The position numbers and the translations under genes are program-made. Below the pieces are notes generated by a model. That model searched no databases and was not told the DNA's origin. It was given only the letters and a program-made list of their open reading frames with translations. A stretch of 64,000 nucleotides of DNA, taken from Ganoderma boninense (taxonomy: Eukaryota; Basidiomycota; Agaricomycetes; Polyporales; Polyporaceae). Below are positions 22,279 to 34,049 of this stretch, one piece after another (the first letter of the stretch is position 1; each line of letters starts with the position of its first letter). Where the stretch lies: positions 2,108,001-2,172,000 of the forward strand of contig CM035306.1 in the NCBI GenBank assembly GCA_002900995.3, written 5' to 3'.

Positions 22279-23135
22279 CTACTCCGCAGAGTATTCCTGG
22301 TTCAGGACAGTGTCCCAATACGACCTCGGGCTGCTGGGACCCGAGCTCGGGGTGATAGACTCCCCGCGGTCCGCGACTGTCATCGAGGTGTCGATGGCCA
22401 AAGAGGGGGAGTGCCCGTACGCTCCATCGGCATCGTGGCCACCGAAGTTGTGCCCCGGGACTGGATGTCGTTGACGTAGGAAATGCAAGTTGAGAAATGC
22501 GAAGCAGACGCCTAGACCGCGACGTACCTTGCTTGGATGGTCCAGCGACGACCTGTCCGTCGTGAATGGGGGCTATCACTAGATGGCACAGGAGACAATA
22601 CACGAGGAGTCGTCGGTCATAGATCTCAACCAGTGATGAAGCGGGTATACTGACCTTCAGCGAACGAGCAGGGCATGTTGTCCCGCAGGCATGTGCCGCA
22701 CGGCTCGTGAATGCCGGCAGGACGGCTACAGCCCATCCTCCTACTTTGGCTGCGCTCACGGCATGAGAGGATTGAAACACCTGTGGATAGGGCAAACACT
22801 CACCACTGGATGCATGAACGGGGCCCTTTGAACCTCCGAGCCGTCGTGAGGCCTTGCTCCAGTGTGCGAGACCATTCACAGGGTCGACTAGCTTTTGTAC
22901 ACGCCTTACAAGGGGTTCCGATGCCGTGCGGCGCGTGGCACGCGACTTGAGACGCGTGAATACGGGGCAAACGACGCGATGAGCGACGAGAGAAGGGAGA
23001 GGAGGCTGGAGAGCGTCAGGACATACCTTTCCTCGAACGGCAAGACTCGCAAGCCAACGGGGATGGCTTTGTGTTCTTCTTTTTCTTCGTGAAAAAAGAC
23101 TTCATCGAGAGGGGAGAGGAAGGGATGTAGGGCAT
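22279..23135 (-). CDS. Tandem double Zn2Cys6 protein A (192 residues)
   Basis: Five exons (23027-23135, 22804-22945, 22655-22749, 22528-22578, 22279-22460) join in frame to 192 residues. A Lys-rich N terminus leads into cluster 1, starting ACESCRSRKVACHAPHG, with spacing C-x2-C-x6-C-x9-C-x2-C-x6-C. After a 15-residue linker, cluster 2 (from CIQCQSRRMGCSRP) has exactly the same spacing. The tail is disordered, Ser/Pro/Asp-rich, ending VLNQEYSAE. Zn2Cys6 binuclear clusters are fungal DNA-binding domains, normally one per protein and followed by a long regulatory domain; here there are two and the regulatory domain is absent. Intron 1 (phase 1) follows the RK of cluster 1, and intron 2 (phase 2) splits the second Cys codon of cluster 2. 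Paralogues B and C share both. Start at 23135 or 23105. Function is unknown; DNA binding is inferred from the domain. Confidence 0.85.
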
Positions 23136-26100
23136 GTAGTGCAGTCCTTGGGGCGTGTCCGCCTGCGGGTTAAATAGGTGCCTGAGGTTGGGGAGAGGGG
23201 ATGAAGCGCGAGGGTCGTTTATGATTGAACTAGACCTTTGCCGCTTTTCCCATGGGGGTGTCGTAATCTGGAGTTCTCCGAGTCACGATCATCATGCCTA
23301 AACTGTGGGAGCGCAAAGAAATTGAGCTCGAGCTCCCATAGGCGGGGGATTCAACGTGCTCGCGGACGCGCGTCCTCGTTATGCCCGCCGGGGGCCTGTC
23401 GCCGAGGGGAAACGGGGACCACGCGTCCGCATGCTCGATTATGATACGACAAGCGAAAAGAAGACACACCGGATGCGACTGAACGAGTCATGACGAAACC
23501 GAAAGCGGACAAGAGGAGGCTGGTGCATCACAAGCGATTGAGGAATTAGAGGACGGGCGCTCTCCGCAGCACCGGGTCCAGTGCATCCATTCGGCGTGTC
23601 AGGTCCAACGGAATAAAGGGGGAATGTTCTAGCTCGCACGTTGGCCGCCGACGGTGTGGCGTGCACTGCCAGATACCTGTGGAGGCGGACGAGGACACAA
23701 AGTCGGTCAACATTGCAGGCGCCCGGGAAGCTCCAGACAACAGGCCCCAGAGGGCAATGCGCGCATTCCGGGAACCCGAATGTTTACGTATTGCCTCCAA
23801 GCAGTGAAGCATTCGCGACCTGCGCCCGTCTCTCTCGGCTCGTCGAGCGCGGGCCGAGGCAATATCCGACGGCCGCAGCCCAGATATGCGACCGCAAACG
23901 GCAAGGGAAAGGGGATTTCGAAGGCGAAGGATGGCATGCCATTGTGGCCAGACACTTGGTCTGTATTGGGCAGATGCTGGGTTCGGCATGTTCGACCCTG
24001 GAGCCGGGGATATGGAGCGATCCTTCCATGTCAAGGAAAACGGCCCCTTGGGAACACGATCAGGTGGGATGTTGTCCAACCAGAACGTACCTTCACAACC
24101 CTGTGTCGGGACGCCCACTAGGTGTCTCCGCACCCCTCCTGCCCAAGCCCCGCACATGGTCAACAATGTAGCTTTTCCGAGCATGTTCTTATCTTCTCCA
24201 AGAGGCTGCGTCTTCGCGAAGGTCGGGGCGCGTTCTTAGAAATCTGTTCGAGCCGCAATCGGAGGCCCACGCAGCGCATTACGTCGGAGGCTTGAACATG
24301 GGTGCGCGTTGCCACGCCCAAGTGTATTCGGAAAAATAGTAACGGAGGCGGGACGCACAATTCCCGTACACGGGTTGCTTGTGCGCAAACCCGTGACACT
24401 TGAGCTGGGTTGGTTGTCACGAAGTGATTGGCCATATTGAGCTGCGCGACTTGTGAATGGGAGTTGGGGCAAGTGTAGGCACAACGAGGACAAAAGGAGC
24501 GCGTAAGGGCGAGGTGGGAAGATACAGGGCGGGTTCGTGTCCGTTGGGGAGGCTGAGGCAACGGGCGATGCGAGTGCCCCAGCGCAGCGGGCTCGGCAGG
24601 CCTTCTCGACGTCGGCATCGATGACCACGGCCCACGACAAGACTCGTCACTCGAGCGAGATGAAATCAAAGTTCAGGCTCCATATGATCTGCGATCTTCC
24701 CACATGGATCCATCAGATCCTTTGTCCAGTCCCAAATCTCATTCCCATCCCAGACGCCCATCCATTCAGTATTCGAACCTGCCTCACACATCCGCCAGCG
24801 TCCTCCTCAGAAGACATTATGATTTCAATACTCGAACCGAGAATAGAACCCGAGTGCCCCCAAATCTATCTCGCTCTTCCCCTGAATCCATCCAACCATG
24901 GTCCCACCCGCATTCTTTCTTTTGTGGTCATACCCGCCTCCGGGTTTCTGCCAGCGTGGGTGCCCTGTCTGAAAAACTCCCCCAAGCCCGCTGAGCGCGA
25001 TTGGGAGGCAAAAAATACTCCTTGCCAAGTGGCGAAAAGCATCCATCCATCCACCCAAGAAGCGTGACCCAGAACGAATATAACATTCACACGGACAAGA
25101 ATTGGGATTGGAAGATTGTGGCCCTCGAAGGCACGTCATCCATGGAGAGGTGTACATCTAGTCGACGCCTTTCCTCCTATACAACCGATGGATGAGCTAT
25201 ACATAAATTATGCTTGTACTGGTTTCGTTGGGGAACATAATTGATGAGCAACGGTGTTTTCGGCGTGAGCCCCATGCTCAGGCGGGCGACGCCTGCACGG
25301 TACATTTCGATCGGTGATGAGCTCCTCTCCGCCGACAACCTGCAACGCATACAAGGTAAATCTCCCAGGTGTTTTGGGAGGCTATTATTGTGGAATGATC
25401 TTCGAAGTAGCGCAGCGACGGCCAAGGAGGCCTTCCAAAACTGACCACGACCAACTCGGACGGCGTAAGTTCAGAAGGTCGGAGACGTCAGTAGGGATGA
25501 AGATTAACACAGTTGACGGGATGACCTAAAAAGATTTGCATCAACATGCATGCCAGGTGCGAGGAAGAACGAGCCTTATCGTATCAGCGCCGACAACAAG
25601 CTTAAGGTGGAAATGCCGTGCAGAACAAGACGATGGAAAACAGATGAGCTCGCCGACATCTTCCCATTGCTCGCGAGGTGCACATAGGCGCAGACCGTAG
25701 TCCATATATTCACAGCCGGCTCGAAAAAAAAACGCAAGATGCGTGAAAGAATCATGGATGAACGTCAAACGTAAATGCACGGGATAGCGTGGAGGAAGAA
25801 AAGGTTGTTGGGCACCCAGAAGCCGTGGCTTGGCACAAAGCCTCGGCGCCGTGTACTCATACGAAAGACCTGGAGGCGGGGAGCAGTCGAGTACACGGGG
25901 CCCTTGTGAAGTGTTGGAGAGAGACAGCGATATTTACCATATAAAGCTCAGGAAAAAAATAGCAGGATCCTCTGTCGGGCAGCACGAGTATGGACAAACG
26001 TTGCTAGCTAGGTGCTTACGCGGTTTAATTACTCCGACCTCACGCATCCCTTTCCAAACCAGTCCACGATTCATCGAAGCCCTTGGGCAGTTATAGAATC

Positions 26101-28191
26101 GTTCGGAGCTCGAAGACAGCAAGGCAGACGCAGCGTCGTTGTAGATGTCGGCGGAGGTCGGGCGCAGTGGGTTCGTCCGAGATGGTGGACGGGGCAAAGA
26201 GTTCCAAGGCGGGCATGACCTGGCACAAATTGGGTTGTGGCGAAAGAGTGAAGATTTGCGATGTCGAGATCGGCATTGCCTACTGAGAGGAAGGGTCAAG
26301 TCCGCAGAGGCAATTGGTCGCGCAGACTGGGAGAGAACAAGCGCGAGCACGGGCCCGGCAGTGGTGAGAGCGTGGCAGTGAACGTTTGAACACGTGTGCA
26401 GGGTTTCCTGTTCCGTCAGTCATCATCGCAAGGGCGCTTCTTTGCCGACAGCCCTTCTCCGCGACGCTCATGAGAGCGACGGCCCACATGCCCGTATGCG
26501 AGCCTTCGGATGCTTATCGTTTCTGACCCCAGAACTTTCTGCCAGCCTGTAGCATCGGCACTAGGCTTTAGTGAGCGCTTCGCAGAGGACTGCAACTTGA
26601 ACCCGCCTCTGCTCAACCCTGCTGTCAACATCTGGATCCTCCACGCTCCCACACCTGGTTGCAGATTTGATTTTAAAATGAAACATTTTCTCAATCGCCT
26701 TCGCGTTTTTTGCAGCGCTCGCCGTCCCGTACATACTCCTCTGCACTACCCCCTGTTCATTGCTCGAACTGTCTATACGACCTCAAGAGGTTCAGGATGC
26801 TTGGTATCCCCATGACCGCTTCTAATACGTCTTCAGACAAAAATATAGCACTTCTGGCCCAGGCTCTCAACATTGTTTGGAAGATTCGCCCATTCTGTTG
26901 TCTTGGCGACGTCTGCGAGGTCACTTAACGCACCAATCGAAACTTTCGGGTCCTCGGAAATTATGGAGGAAGCCGCCCTCAGGCTTCTTGCAAGCATCAT
27001 ACGACCACTGCGGAGCTTTTGGGGGTTGCGTCAGCCTATGACGCTCGCGAGCAGGGCCGATACGACCGCGGTACGTACACACCGACTTCGCATTCACTTC
27101 CGGTGCGCACAAGTCCTTCGCGGGAGAGCCTCGACTTCATAATGGTTCGAAACCTCGCCTCGGAGACCAATCACCATACATCCTCAGCTGTGTATGCCCT
27201 TCCCTGCCTTCGCAACGTCGGCGAGAAGTCCTCGTTCGAGATGTGGCCGCTGACAGGGCGAGGGATATCGAGCGCGATGCACACTATCACCTCTATCTGT
27301 GTGAGAGACTCGCGGCCGCGGGGCCCGGAGAGACAGACCAGGCAGCGCACTCGCAGCAGAGTCTCGCGGGGCCGACGGGCAGTGCCTTTCTCGTCTAATC
27401 CCCGTTTGCCTCAGGCTGCGAATCGAGCAGGGCTCTGTTGGACGTCGTTGGTCATTGGCACTGGTGCGCCCGGACGCCACCCAACCACAGGCGGGCTTCT
27501 AGCTTCCTCTCGCGTCCCGGGCAGGAGGGACATTCCCGGAGCAGCAGTCCCCTCGCTGCTTATTGCACTCTGCACCCTTCTAGATTGTATCCGTCACCAC
27601 CCCGCCCCTTCTCGCGGGGCCTTAGAGCAGGGCATGTCAGAGGGCGGCGAAGGAGCGGCGACGCCCCTCTCGAAGCCCAGCTGCGCAACACGGCATCTCA
27701 ACAGGTCCCGGATACACCAGATAGCGATCGGATATCCATGTCGCCGCGACTGCTGGCATGCCCAATGTGCACACTCCGCACGCAGTTGGAGCGCGATGCT
27801 TTTCATTTCCGCGATGACACACGGCCCCGCCTCGACACAGCGTGCGCATGTCCCGCTAAGCGGCATCGTTATCGATCGTGCAGCCTCGGGAGCGGGGCAG
27901 CCGCGGCCGTGTAAATGGCGACGTCGCTCCTCCGAGCGCCATGGAGGAGGTGAGTTCAGTCTTGGTCAGCGGCGTGCTGTGCTATGGGGCAAGGAACCGG
28001 CAATCCAATTCCTCTGCGATCGCACCAGAGGATCTTCGGGCTTCCCACACGACATAAACAACATGGATACAAACCCAAGCGTATGATACTGGTACTAGAG
28101 AATTCTCCGCAGTCCGAACACTCGTAAGCTACACATTACGACTCCAAAGCAAGAGTAAGGGCGAAACATTATACCACAACCGAATCTGAAT
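23136..28191. other. 5 kb interval without a supported intact gene
   Basis: No intact gene can be supported. Open frames such as 23546-24184 (minus), 24537-25067 (plus) and 27019-28086 (plus) show no family motif and do not splice into longer frames. A short ATCC microsatellite lies near 25048. A Cys-rich stretch at about 27.6-27.9 kb is listed separately as a possible decayed zinc-cluster gene. Confidence 0.5.
27600..27900 (-). pseudogene. Possible decayed relative of the tandem Zn2Cys6 family
   Basis: On the minus strand one frame reads a lone Cys (PAPEAARS follows it), then GTCARCVEAGPCVIAEMKS, resembling the second half of a zinc cluster (C-x2-C-x5-C). A second frame then reads APTACGVCTLGMP, resembling the start of the next cluster. 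The first frame also keeps WCIRDLLRC (C-x6-C). Joining them needs at least one frameshift and several expected Cys are missing. It lies about 300 bp downstream of intact gene B in the same orientation. Chance is possible because GCA/TGC pairs give Cys on both strands. Confidence 0.25.
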
Positions 28192-29141
28192 CTAGTCTTG
28201 AGCCGCATACGCGTCGTAGAGTCGCTCCTCATACGTCTCGGCGTCGGGCGACGGGGCCAGACACACCTCCCTCCAATTCCCCCGGCTGGGACTACTCGTC
28301 CGCCCGACAGGAGAGGTGGAGGAACGGGCACCCTCGCTGTTGGCCCGGGTGACGGGAGGTGACGCGGAGGTGGGGGAGGGAGGACCGTTGAACGTCGCAG
28401 TAGGGTCCACGGTCAGCGCCGGACGGTCTAAGACACCAGTCGACAATCCAAGACGGAAGATGGAGCGAAAGCGACTGTTGTCAACGAGGGCAGCGAAGGC
28501 AAACGACTCCACGCAACTCACCGACGGTCAGCGCGCCCGGATGGTTGGACGGGCCTGCGACGGGCTCCGGAGTGTGGTTGTGCGCTAAATGGGCGGCCCC
28601 AACGGCGGGCAGGGGGGGGGGTGATGACATGGTGCGTGGTAGAAGGAGGAGAAAAGCTCAACCACGCGTACGAGAGCACCAGGGAGGAATCGCTGACCTT
28701 GTTCCTCGTCAGAGGCGGTGAGTATACACTCGATTCCTTTCTCCTGGCAATACGCGCACGGCCGGTCGCCGCCCTGGCCCTGGGCGGTCCAGCAGCGGAG
28801 CTTGTCCGTTCGGCTACCAATAGACGCGGGGCACGTTTGAATGAGCGAGTGGAAGGGGGTATGGGGTGGAATGGACTGGGAGCAGACTTACCACGCGTCG
28901 CACGCAGTCTTGTTCTGAGCCCCGCCGGCGGGCTGCGCGCGTGGCGGGGGATACGCGCAATTCAGGTTGTTTTCTACGCACCGCCGGCAAGGACTGTCGT
29001 CGCCTCTGTTGGGGCATCGCACTGCCAAAACACGCATAGGGACGGCGATTGAACGGGAGGGGGACGGAGGACACGGACAGCCAGGGGCGTACCTTTTTTG
29101 CGCCCACAGTTGGTGCAAGCCGTGCGGGTACGTGCGTTCAT
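28192..29141 (-). CDS. Tandem double Zn2Cys6 protein B (197 residues)
   Basis: Five exons (29093-29141, 28892-29021, 28698-28813, 28522-28584, 28192-28427) join in frame to 197 residues. The protein begins MNARTRTACTNCGRKKVRCP. Cluster 1 is C-x2-C-x6-C-x8-C-x2-C-x6-C, with CRRCVENNLNC as its second half. After a linker (PPPRAQPAGGAQNKT), cluster 2 starts ACDACRTDKLRCW and ends PCAYCQEKGIEC; its central loop is expanded to 11 residues. The rest is a disordered Ser/Thr/Pro-rich tail ending YEERLYDAYAAQD. Introns 1 and 2 sit where they do in genes A and C: phase 1 after the first KK, and phase 2 splitting the second Cys codon of CDAC. The start at 29141 is the only ATG close to the cluster. It is on the same strand as A and C. 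I know of no described function. Confidence 0.85.
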
Positions 29142-30080
29142 CTTCCTGGGTCCGGTGGAAGGCAGAAGGTCGGGAGGGAAAAGAGAACGAGTGGCATGGC
29201 GGAGGCTCGGCGGGCACCGAGGGATATATACGTGTCGGGTCCGGGAGGGAGTCGCGATACGGTACGGGCGAGAGCGAAGGTATGCTGGAGGGTCCAGTGA
29301 CGGAGCTGGGCTGCGTCCCGGTTCCCAGGACGCGCGCCATCCGGGTGGGCTTCCAGGTGGCTCGTCGGGCGGTGGTGGGAAAAGCAATAATAATCAATGC
29401 AACTCGGCTGTAATCCTGTGCTGGGGCTTACAGTGCCTTGCATAATTGCGTGAACGCGCGGAAAAATCCCCAGCAGGCGCTTATACCTCGCCTATCAAAT
29501 GCGGATGGATCACGGTCACATGCAACGCCAACGCCGCCTGTGCGCCTCTACTGGTCTTAACTTCAGCCTGACTGTTCCCATTGTCCCCCACGCTTGTCTA
29601 CTTCCTGGAGAGCTCAGTGGTTCTCAACGGGCCTCCTAGTTTACCATTTGGGCCCTCAGCTGCTTCGGGAGGCACCCATGCCATCCAAGAGACATGTCAC
29701 ATCAAGGTCACCAACTCGCTTCTGAAGCTTCCCAGGCGTCCTGATTTGGTAGGCGAACATATAAGCGCCTGCAGGAATTTTTCGGCGCGTTCACGCAATT
29801 ATGCAAGGCACTGTAGGGTGGTGCGCGGCTGCGCTCCCGGAATATGCCCGCCAAGGTCGTCTCGGCCGCTCCCCGGAGTCCACACGCAAGGCGGCACGCA
29901 TGCTGTAGCAGACCCTGAGGTCTGAGGCTCTCGTCCGTTTCGTCCCACAGCAACAGGCGAGCGGACATGTCACTGGAACCCATTCCGATTCCGCCGAGCA
30001 GTCATGATGACCCAAGGAAGTAAGGCCTACGGCCAAATGTGGCATCGGGTGTGGGCTGTGAGGACGATGGAGGACGGCGG
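29142..30080. other. Intergenic region between gene B and the left transposon copy
   Basis: About 940 bp, probably holding the gene B promoter in its left part. No gene, RNA or repeat is visible. Confidence 0.5.
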
Positions 30081-31256
30081 CATCAGGAATCCGTCCGGTA
30101 CTTAAATGACCTGGCCGCTACTGAACGCCTTGATGGCACTGGTGGTGACTTATTTCAACTGATTCTCTGGAGCGACCTGAAATCCACTGAACGCGTTATC
30201 AGCAGCTCATGAGATTGGCATCGAAAATGCATCGCGGCGTGTCAGGCACACGACAGTCTGTGACAGCTGACCTCCGGTTTGCTCCTTTTGGGCCAGCGCG
30301 CCCTACCCTGAATGCCAGTTTCTAGCCCCCATTGATAAGGTCGCCAACGTCGGACGGGGACCAACGCCCACCTTCTCTGTCTCCTCCGTCATCCCCTTCT
30401 CTGTCTCCTTGTACGCTCTCTTAAGCTCGCAGCATAGGCGTCTCCATCCCCCCCCCCCCGGCTCTCATGCGGCCACCCTGATCTCGTGTTTTCCGCCCTC
30501 GCACCCTGTTAGACCTAAAGTCTCATGGAATCACGACGATGGCCTCCACCTTGAGGTGCCGTCTCAAAGCGCCAGGTGTGTTGCTCGGTCAGATATCTAA
30601 GGCACAGTTCTGCTCGCCACCTGGACATCGGACAGTCGGTAAGTCCTTAACATTTTCTGTTGAGGTATTTGAGGTATTCGAGGGTACCTCTCGGGGATCT
30701 GGTGGAAATATGAGATAAGGGTAAATGCACCGTGAGTCGATTCTCTTAGCTTGACAGGGACATTTGTAGTGACCTCAGGCTGTTGTCGCAGCACCGTGGC
30801 GCCATATACGCTCTCAAGTTTAGAAAGGTACGCTCTGTTCTCGAGGGTCAGTCTAACAGTATTGCAGGAATGTCGACTCTGAGGTGCGCACATAGACGTT
30901 GGGCCTGCAGATGCTCGGTCAGGGAGCGCGACAGGTGCGGGATGCATGGACTCGGGTCCGGGGTAAATGGGAGTTGCGGGGGAGTGCCAGGATGGGTGCA
31001 CGACGGCGATGGTGAACGGTTCGGGGTCAGTCTGCGCTTGAGCTCGAAACGTGATGCATGTCCCAGTAGCGTAGGCGTAGCGTTAGCGAATTGATACCAC
31101 TTGTTCCCACTGGAATGCACTTGAGTGACCACTGGGCCAGAAAGCGAACCTAATTATCAAGGGCCTTCCAGATCAACTGGAATTCACTGGGGATCACTGA
31201 ATAAGGCCGTTTAAGTGTTTTCAGGGCCGTTAAGTGGATCGGACGGATTCCTGATG
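30081..31256. mobile_element. DNA-transposon-like element, copy 1 (1,176 bp)
   Basis: Bounded by 17 bp perfect terminal inverted repeats, CATCAGGAATCCGTCCG at 30081-30097 and its complement at 31240-31256. Similarity between the ends continues imperfectly inward (ACTTAAATGACCTGG against CACTTAACGGCCCTG). The left end carries repeated ACTGAACGC words, as expected of subterminal transposase sites. Internal frames reach only 63-134 codons with no transposase motif, so it looks non-autonomous. Copy 2 at 32875-34049 is the same sequence in reverse orientation; the one difference I found is a single-base indel in an A/T run at about 30825. The base pair GG flanks both sides. Confidence 0.85.
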
Positions 31257-32874
31257 GGTGATATCCGGCGGAGACCGGCATTGGTCGCATTAGTCCATCG
31301 TATGTCGCAGCGGGGTCTTTCTGGTGGTCCAGCGCGCCCGGATTATGCGACAAAGGACCAGCCTGGGCGTGCGTCGCGTACAAGATAGGCAAGTGCCGCG
31401 AGAGAAACCACCCAGGGCATGCCAGATTGCCATCCCGAGAGACAAGGAGCGCCAAAAATGGGCATTACGAGACACCAAACATCAAATTGTTATGTACATG
31501 AGCGGCGCATCTACGGGGTCTCCGGCTCCACGATCCCAATGCAGCGCGACGAGGCAGATGCTCGTCGCAGGCCCGGCATCGGCACGCGGGGCCAGAAGCT
31601 CGACTACTTAATTGGATCTTACTTACTGCGCGCTGCCGGCGCCGCATTGGACTCCTCGTCGTTGGGCAACAACGAATGAGCTGCTCCGACAAGCGGGGCA
31701 AGGACTGCCGCATAGGAACAAGCGTGCCAGGTACGGCAGGCCACAACACCAGTTCGCCGCCACTGTCGGGCAGCGTTGCCGCGGTACGGGCACGGAGTGT
31801 GCCGCGAACGCGATGGGGCGCTGGCACGCGTCGCCCACGACAAATGGATCAATACGGCATTGAATTGCCTCGAGGCGGGGATCTCCAAGCGTTAATGGCA
31901 GGGGAGGGCCACGACGCACCTTCGGAGGACTGAGATGGTTGTAGGACCCTGCACACTGCTCGGGAGCCGGGTTCCTGCTGTCGTCGCTCCCGCGTGCCGC
32001 GGTCAGGTCGCTACAGGCAGGCTAAGCCGGCGCCAGCAGGAAAAGGGTGCTTCTTGCGCGTCCCGAGAACCAGCGTTGTGCCGACTCGTGCCCAGGGGGA
32101 GTGTTTCAGTGTGCGCACGAGGAGCGGGGGCGGGAAGATGAGCGAATGGGAGGGGATGGGCAGACGTAAGGAGGACTGGACCGTGTGCAGAGGCGGGAGC
32201 CAGGTCTGTATTGGGCATGATGGACGATCAGTAGTTACAGCAACGAGACGCATTATGGCCGGAACACGTGCACCCTCCCCGCCGCTTCGCTCTTCTGGGG
32301 CCAGAGGTGGACGATAATGAAAGAGCAGCCTGCCGAACACATATGCAGATCGCCCAGGGACTCGGAGGGAGCACTGGACTGCTTCGGTGTTAGCCAAGAG
32401 GACGATGCCAACCGCGGCAGTCTGGAGGAGCAAGCAGCGGGGTGGGAGGCGTGGGCGGAAAAGGTAGTGTCGGGGCCAATTCTCAGATGTCAGCACTCAG
32501 TGGCTGCACGTACGCAGATGCCAGGAATAAGAACGCGGCTGCTTGTCTCGAGACGACAGCGGGAACACGCTCCACCAGGCACACCACGTGGCACAGGCGC
32601 CAAACACTCCCGATGGTTACAAGCGCCTCGAGGTTGGCGAGCGCTGGTTGGCGGCACAATTATGAAACCGCTCCGAAGTTCTGGTGTCCGCCGGCAGGGG
32701 TTTGTCTGAGAGGGTAGTCGGGGGCCTCTGTATGTGCCCGTCGCCTCGCCGCCGCCGCAGACATCCAGAAGGGCGGCCAGGATCACGCCCGCCTTGCTTC
32801 CCTGCCTTGTCCCAACTCGTACCGATTCGCATCACCGCGATGGAGCTTCGGGAGATGCGGATTGGCTTTTCATA
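31257..32874. other. 1.6 kb spacer between the inverted element copies
   Basis: No intact gene. On the minus strand at about 31.55-31.76 kb there are Cys-rich words (ACRTWHACSY, SPCPACRSSS, ACRCRACDEH) in different frames that weakly resemble broken Zn2Cys6 clusters. Plus-strand frames at 31.9-32.7 kb are open but featureless. Confidence 0.4.
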
Positions 32875-34049
32875 CATCAGGAATCCGTCCGATCCACTTA
32901 ACGGCCCTGAAAACACTTAAACGGCCTTATTCAGTGATCCCCAGTGAATTCCAGTTGATCTGGAAGGCCCTTGATAATTAGGTTCGCTTTCTGGCCCAGT
33001 GGTCACTCAAGTGCATTCCAGTGGGAACAAGTGGTATCAATTCGCTAACGCTACGCCTACGCTACTGGGACATGCATCACGTTTCGAGCTCAAGCGCAGA
33101 CTGACCCCGAACCGTTCACCATCGCCGTCGTGCACCCATCCTGGCACTCCCCCGCAACTCCCATTTACCCCGGACCCGAGTCCATGCATCCCGCACCTGT
33201 CGCGCTCCCTGACCGAGCATCTGCAGGCCCAACGTCTATGTGCGCACCTCAGAGTCGACATTCCTGCAATACTGTTAGACTGACCCTCGAGAACAGAGCG
33301 TACCTTTCTAACTTGAGAGCGTATATGGCGCCACGGTGCTGCGACAACAGCCTGAGGTCACTACAAATGTCCCTGTCAAGCTAAGAGAATCGACTCACGG
33401 TGCATTTACCCTTATCTCATATTTCCACCAGATCCCCGAGAGGTACCCTCGAATACCTCAAATACCTCAACAGAAAATGTTAAGGACTTACCGACTGTCC
33501 GATGTCCAGGTGGCGAGCAGAACTGTGCCTTAGATATCTGACCGAGCAACACACCTGGCGCTTTGAGACGGCACCTCAAGGTGGAGGCCATCGTCGTGAT
33601 TCCATGAGACTTTAGGTCTAACAGGGTGCGAGGGCGGAAAACACGAGATCAGGGTGGCCGCATGAGAGCCGGGGGGGGGGGGATGGAGACGCCTATGCTG
33701 CGAGCTTAAGAGAGCGTACAAGGAGACAGAGAAGGGGATGACGGAGGAGACAGAGAAGGTGGGCGTTGGTCCCCGTCCGACGTTGGCGACCTTATCAATG
33801 GGGGCTAGAAACTGGCATTCAGGGTAGGGCGCGCTGGCCCAAAAGGAGCAAACCGGAGGTCAGCTGTCACAGACTGTCGTGTGCCTGACACGCCGCGATG
33901 CATTTTCGATGCCAATCTCATGAGCTGCTGATAACGCGTTCAGTGGATTTCAGGTCGCTCCAGAGAATCAGTTGAAATAAGTCACCACCAGTGCCATCAA
34001 GGCGTTCAGTAGCGGCCAGGTCATTTAAGTACCGGACGGATTCCTGATG
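32875..34049. mobile_element. DNA-transposon-like element, copy 2 (1,175 bp), inverted relative to copy 1
   Basis: Same element as 30081-31256 in the opposite orientation, with the 17 bp terminal repeats at 32875-32891 and 34033-34049. The encoded frames are word-for-word the same apart from one single-base length difference (CTAAC here, CTAAAC in copy 1) at about 33312. The dinucleotide TA flanks both sides. Together the copies form a 1.2 kb-arm inverted repeat with a 1.6 kb loop. Confidence 0.85.

Noticed and set aside
21920..22879. 319-codon open frame on the minus strand
   Set aside because: It is an unspliced read-through across exons and introns of the tandem Zn2Cys6 gene A in the wrong frame.
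23546..24184. 212-codon minus-strand frame ending DALDPVLRRAPVL
   Set aside because: The end reads naturally, but the rest has no motif and no consistent splicing into a longer product.
27019..28086. 355-codon open frame on the plus strand
   Set aside because: No recognisable motif and low-information composition. It overlaps Cys-rich minus-strand sequence that fits the neighbouring gene family better.
30450..30465. Poly-C tract (and poly-G at 33671-33682)
   Set aside because: Simple homopolymer inside the repeated element; no independent feature.
30848..31132. 94-codon frame repeated at 32999-33283
   Set aside because: The identity is explained by the duplicated element, not by a protein-coding gene. 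There is no transposase motif.
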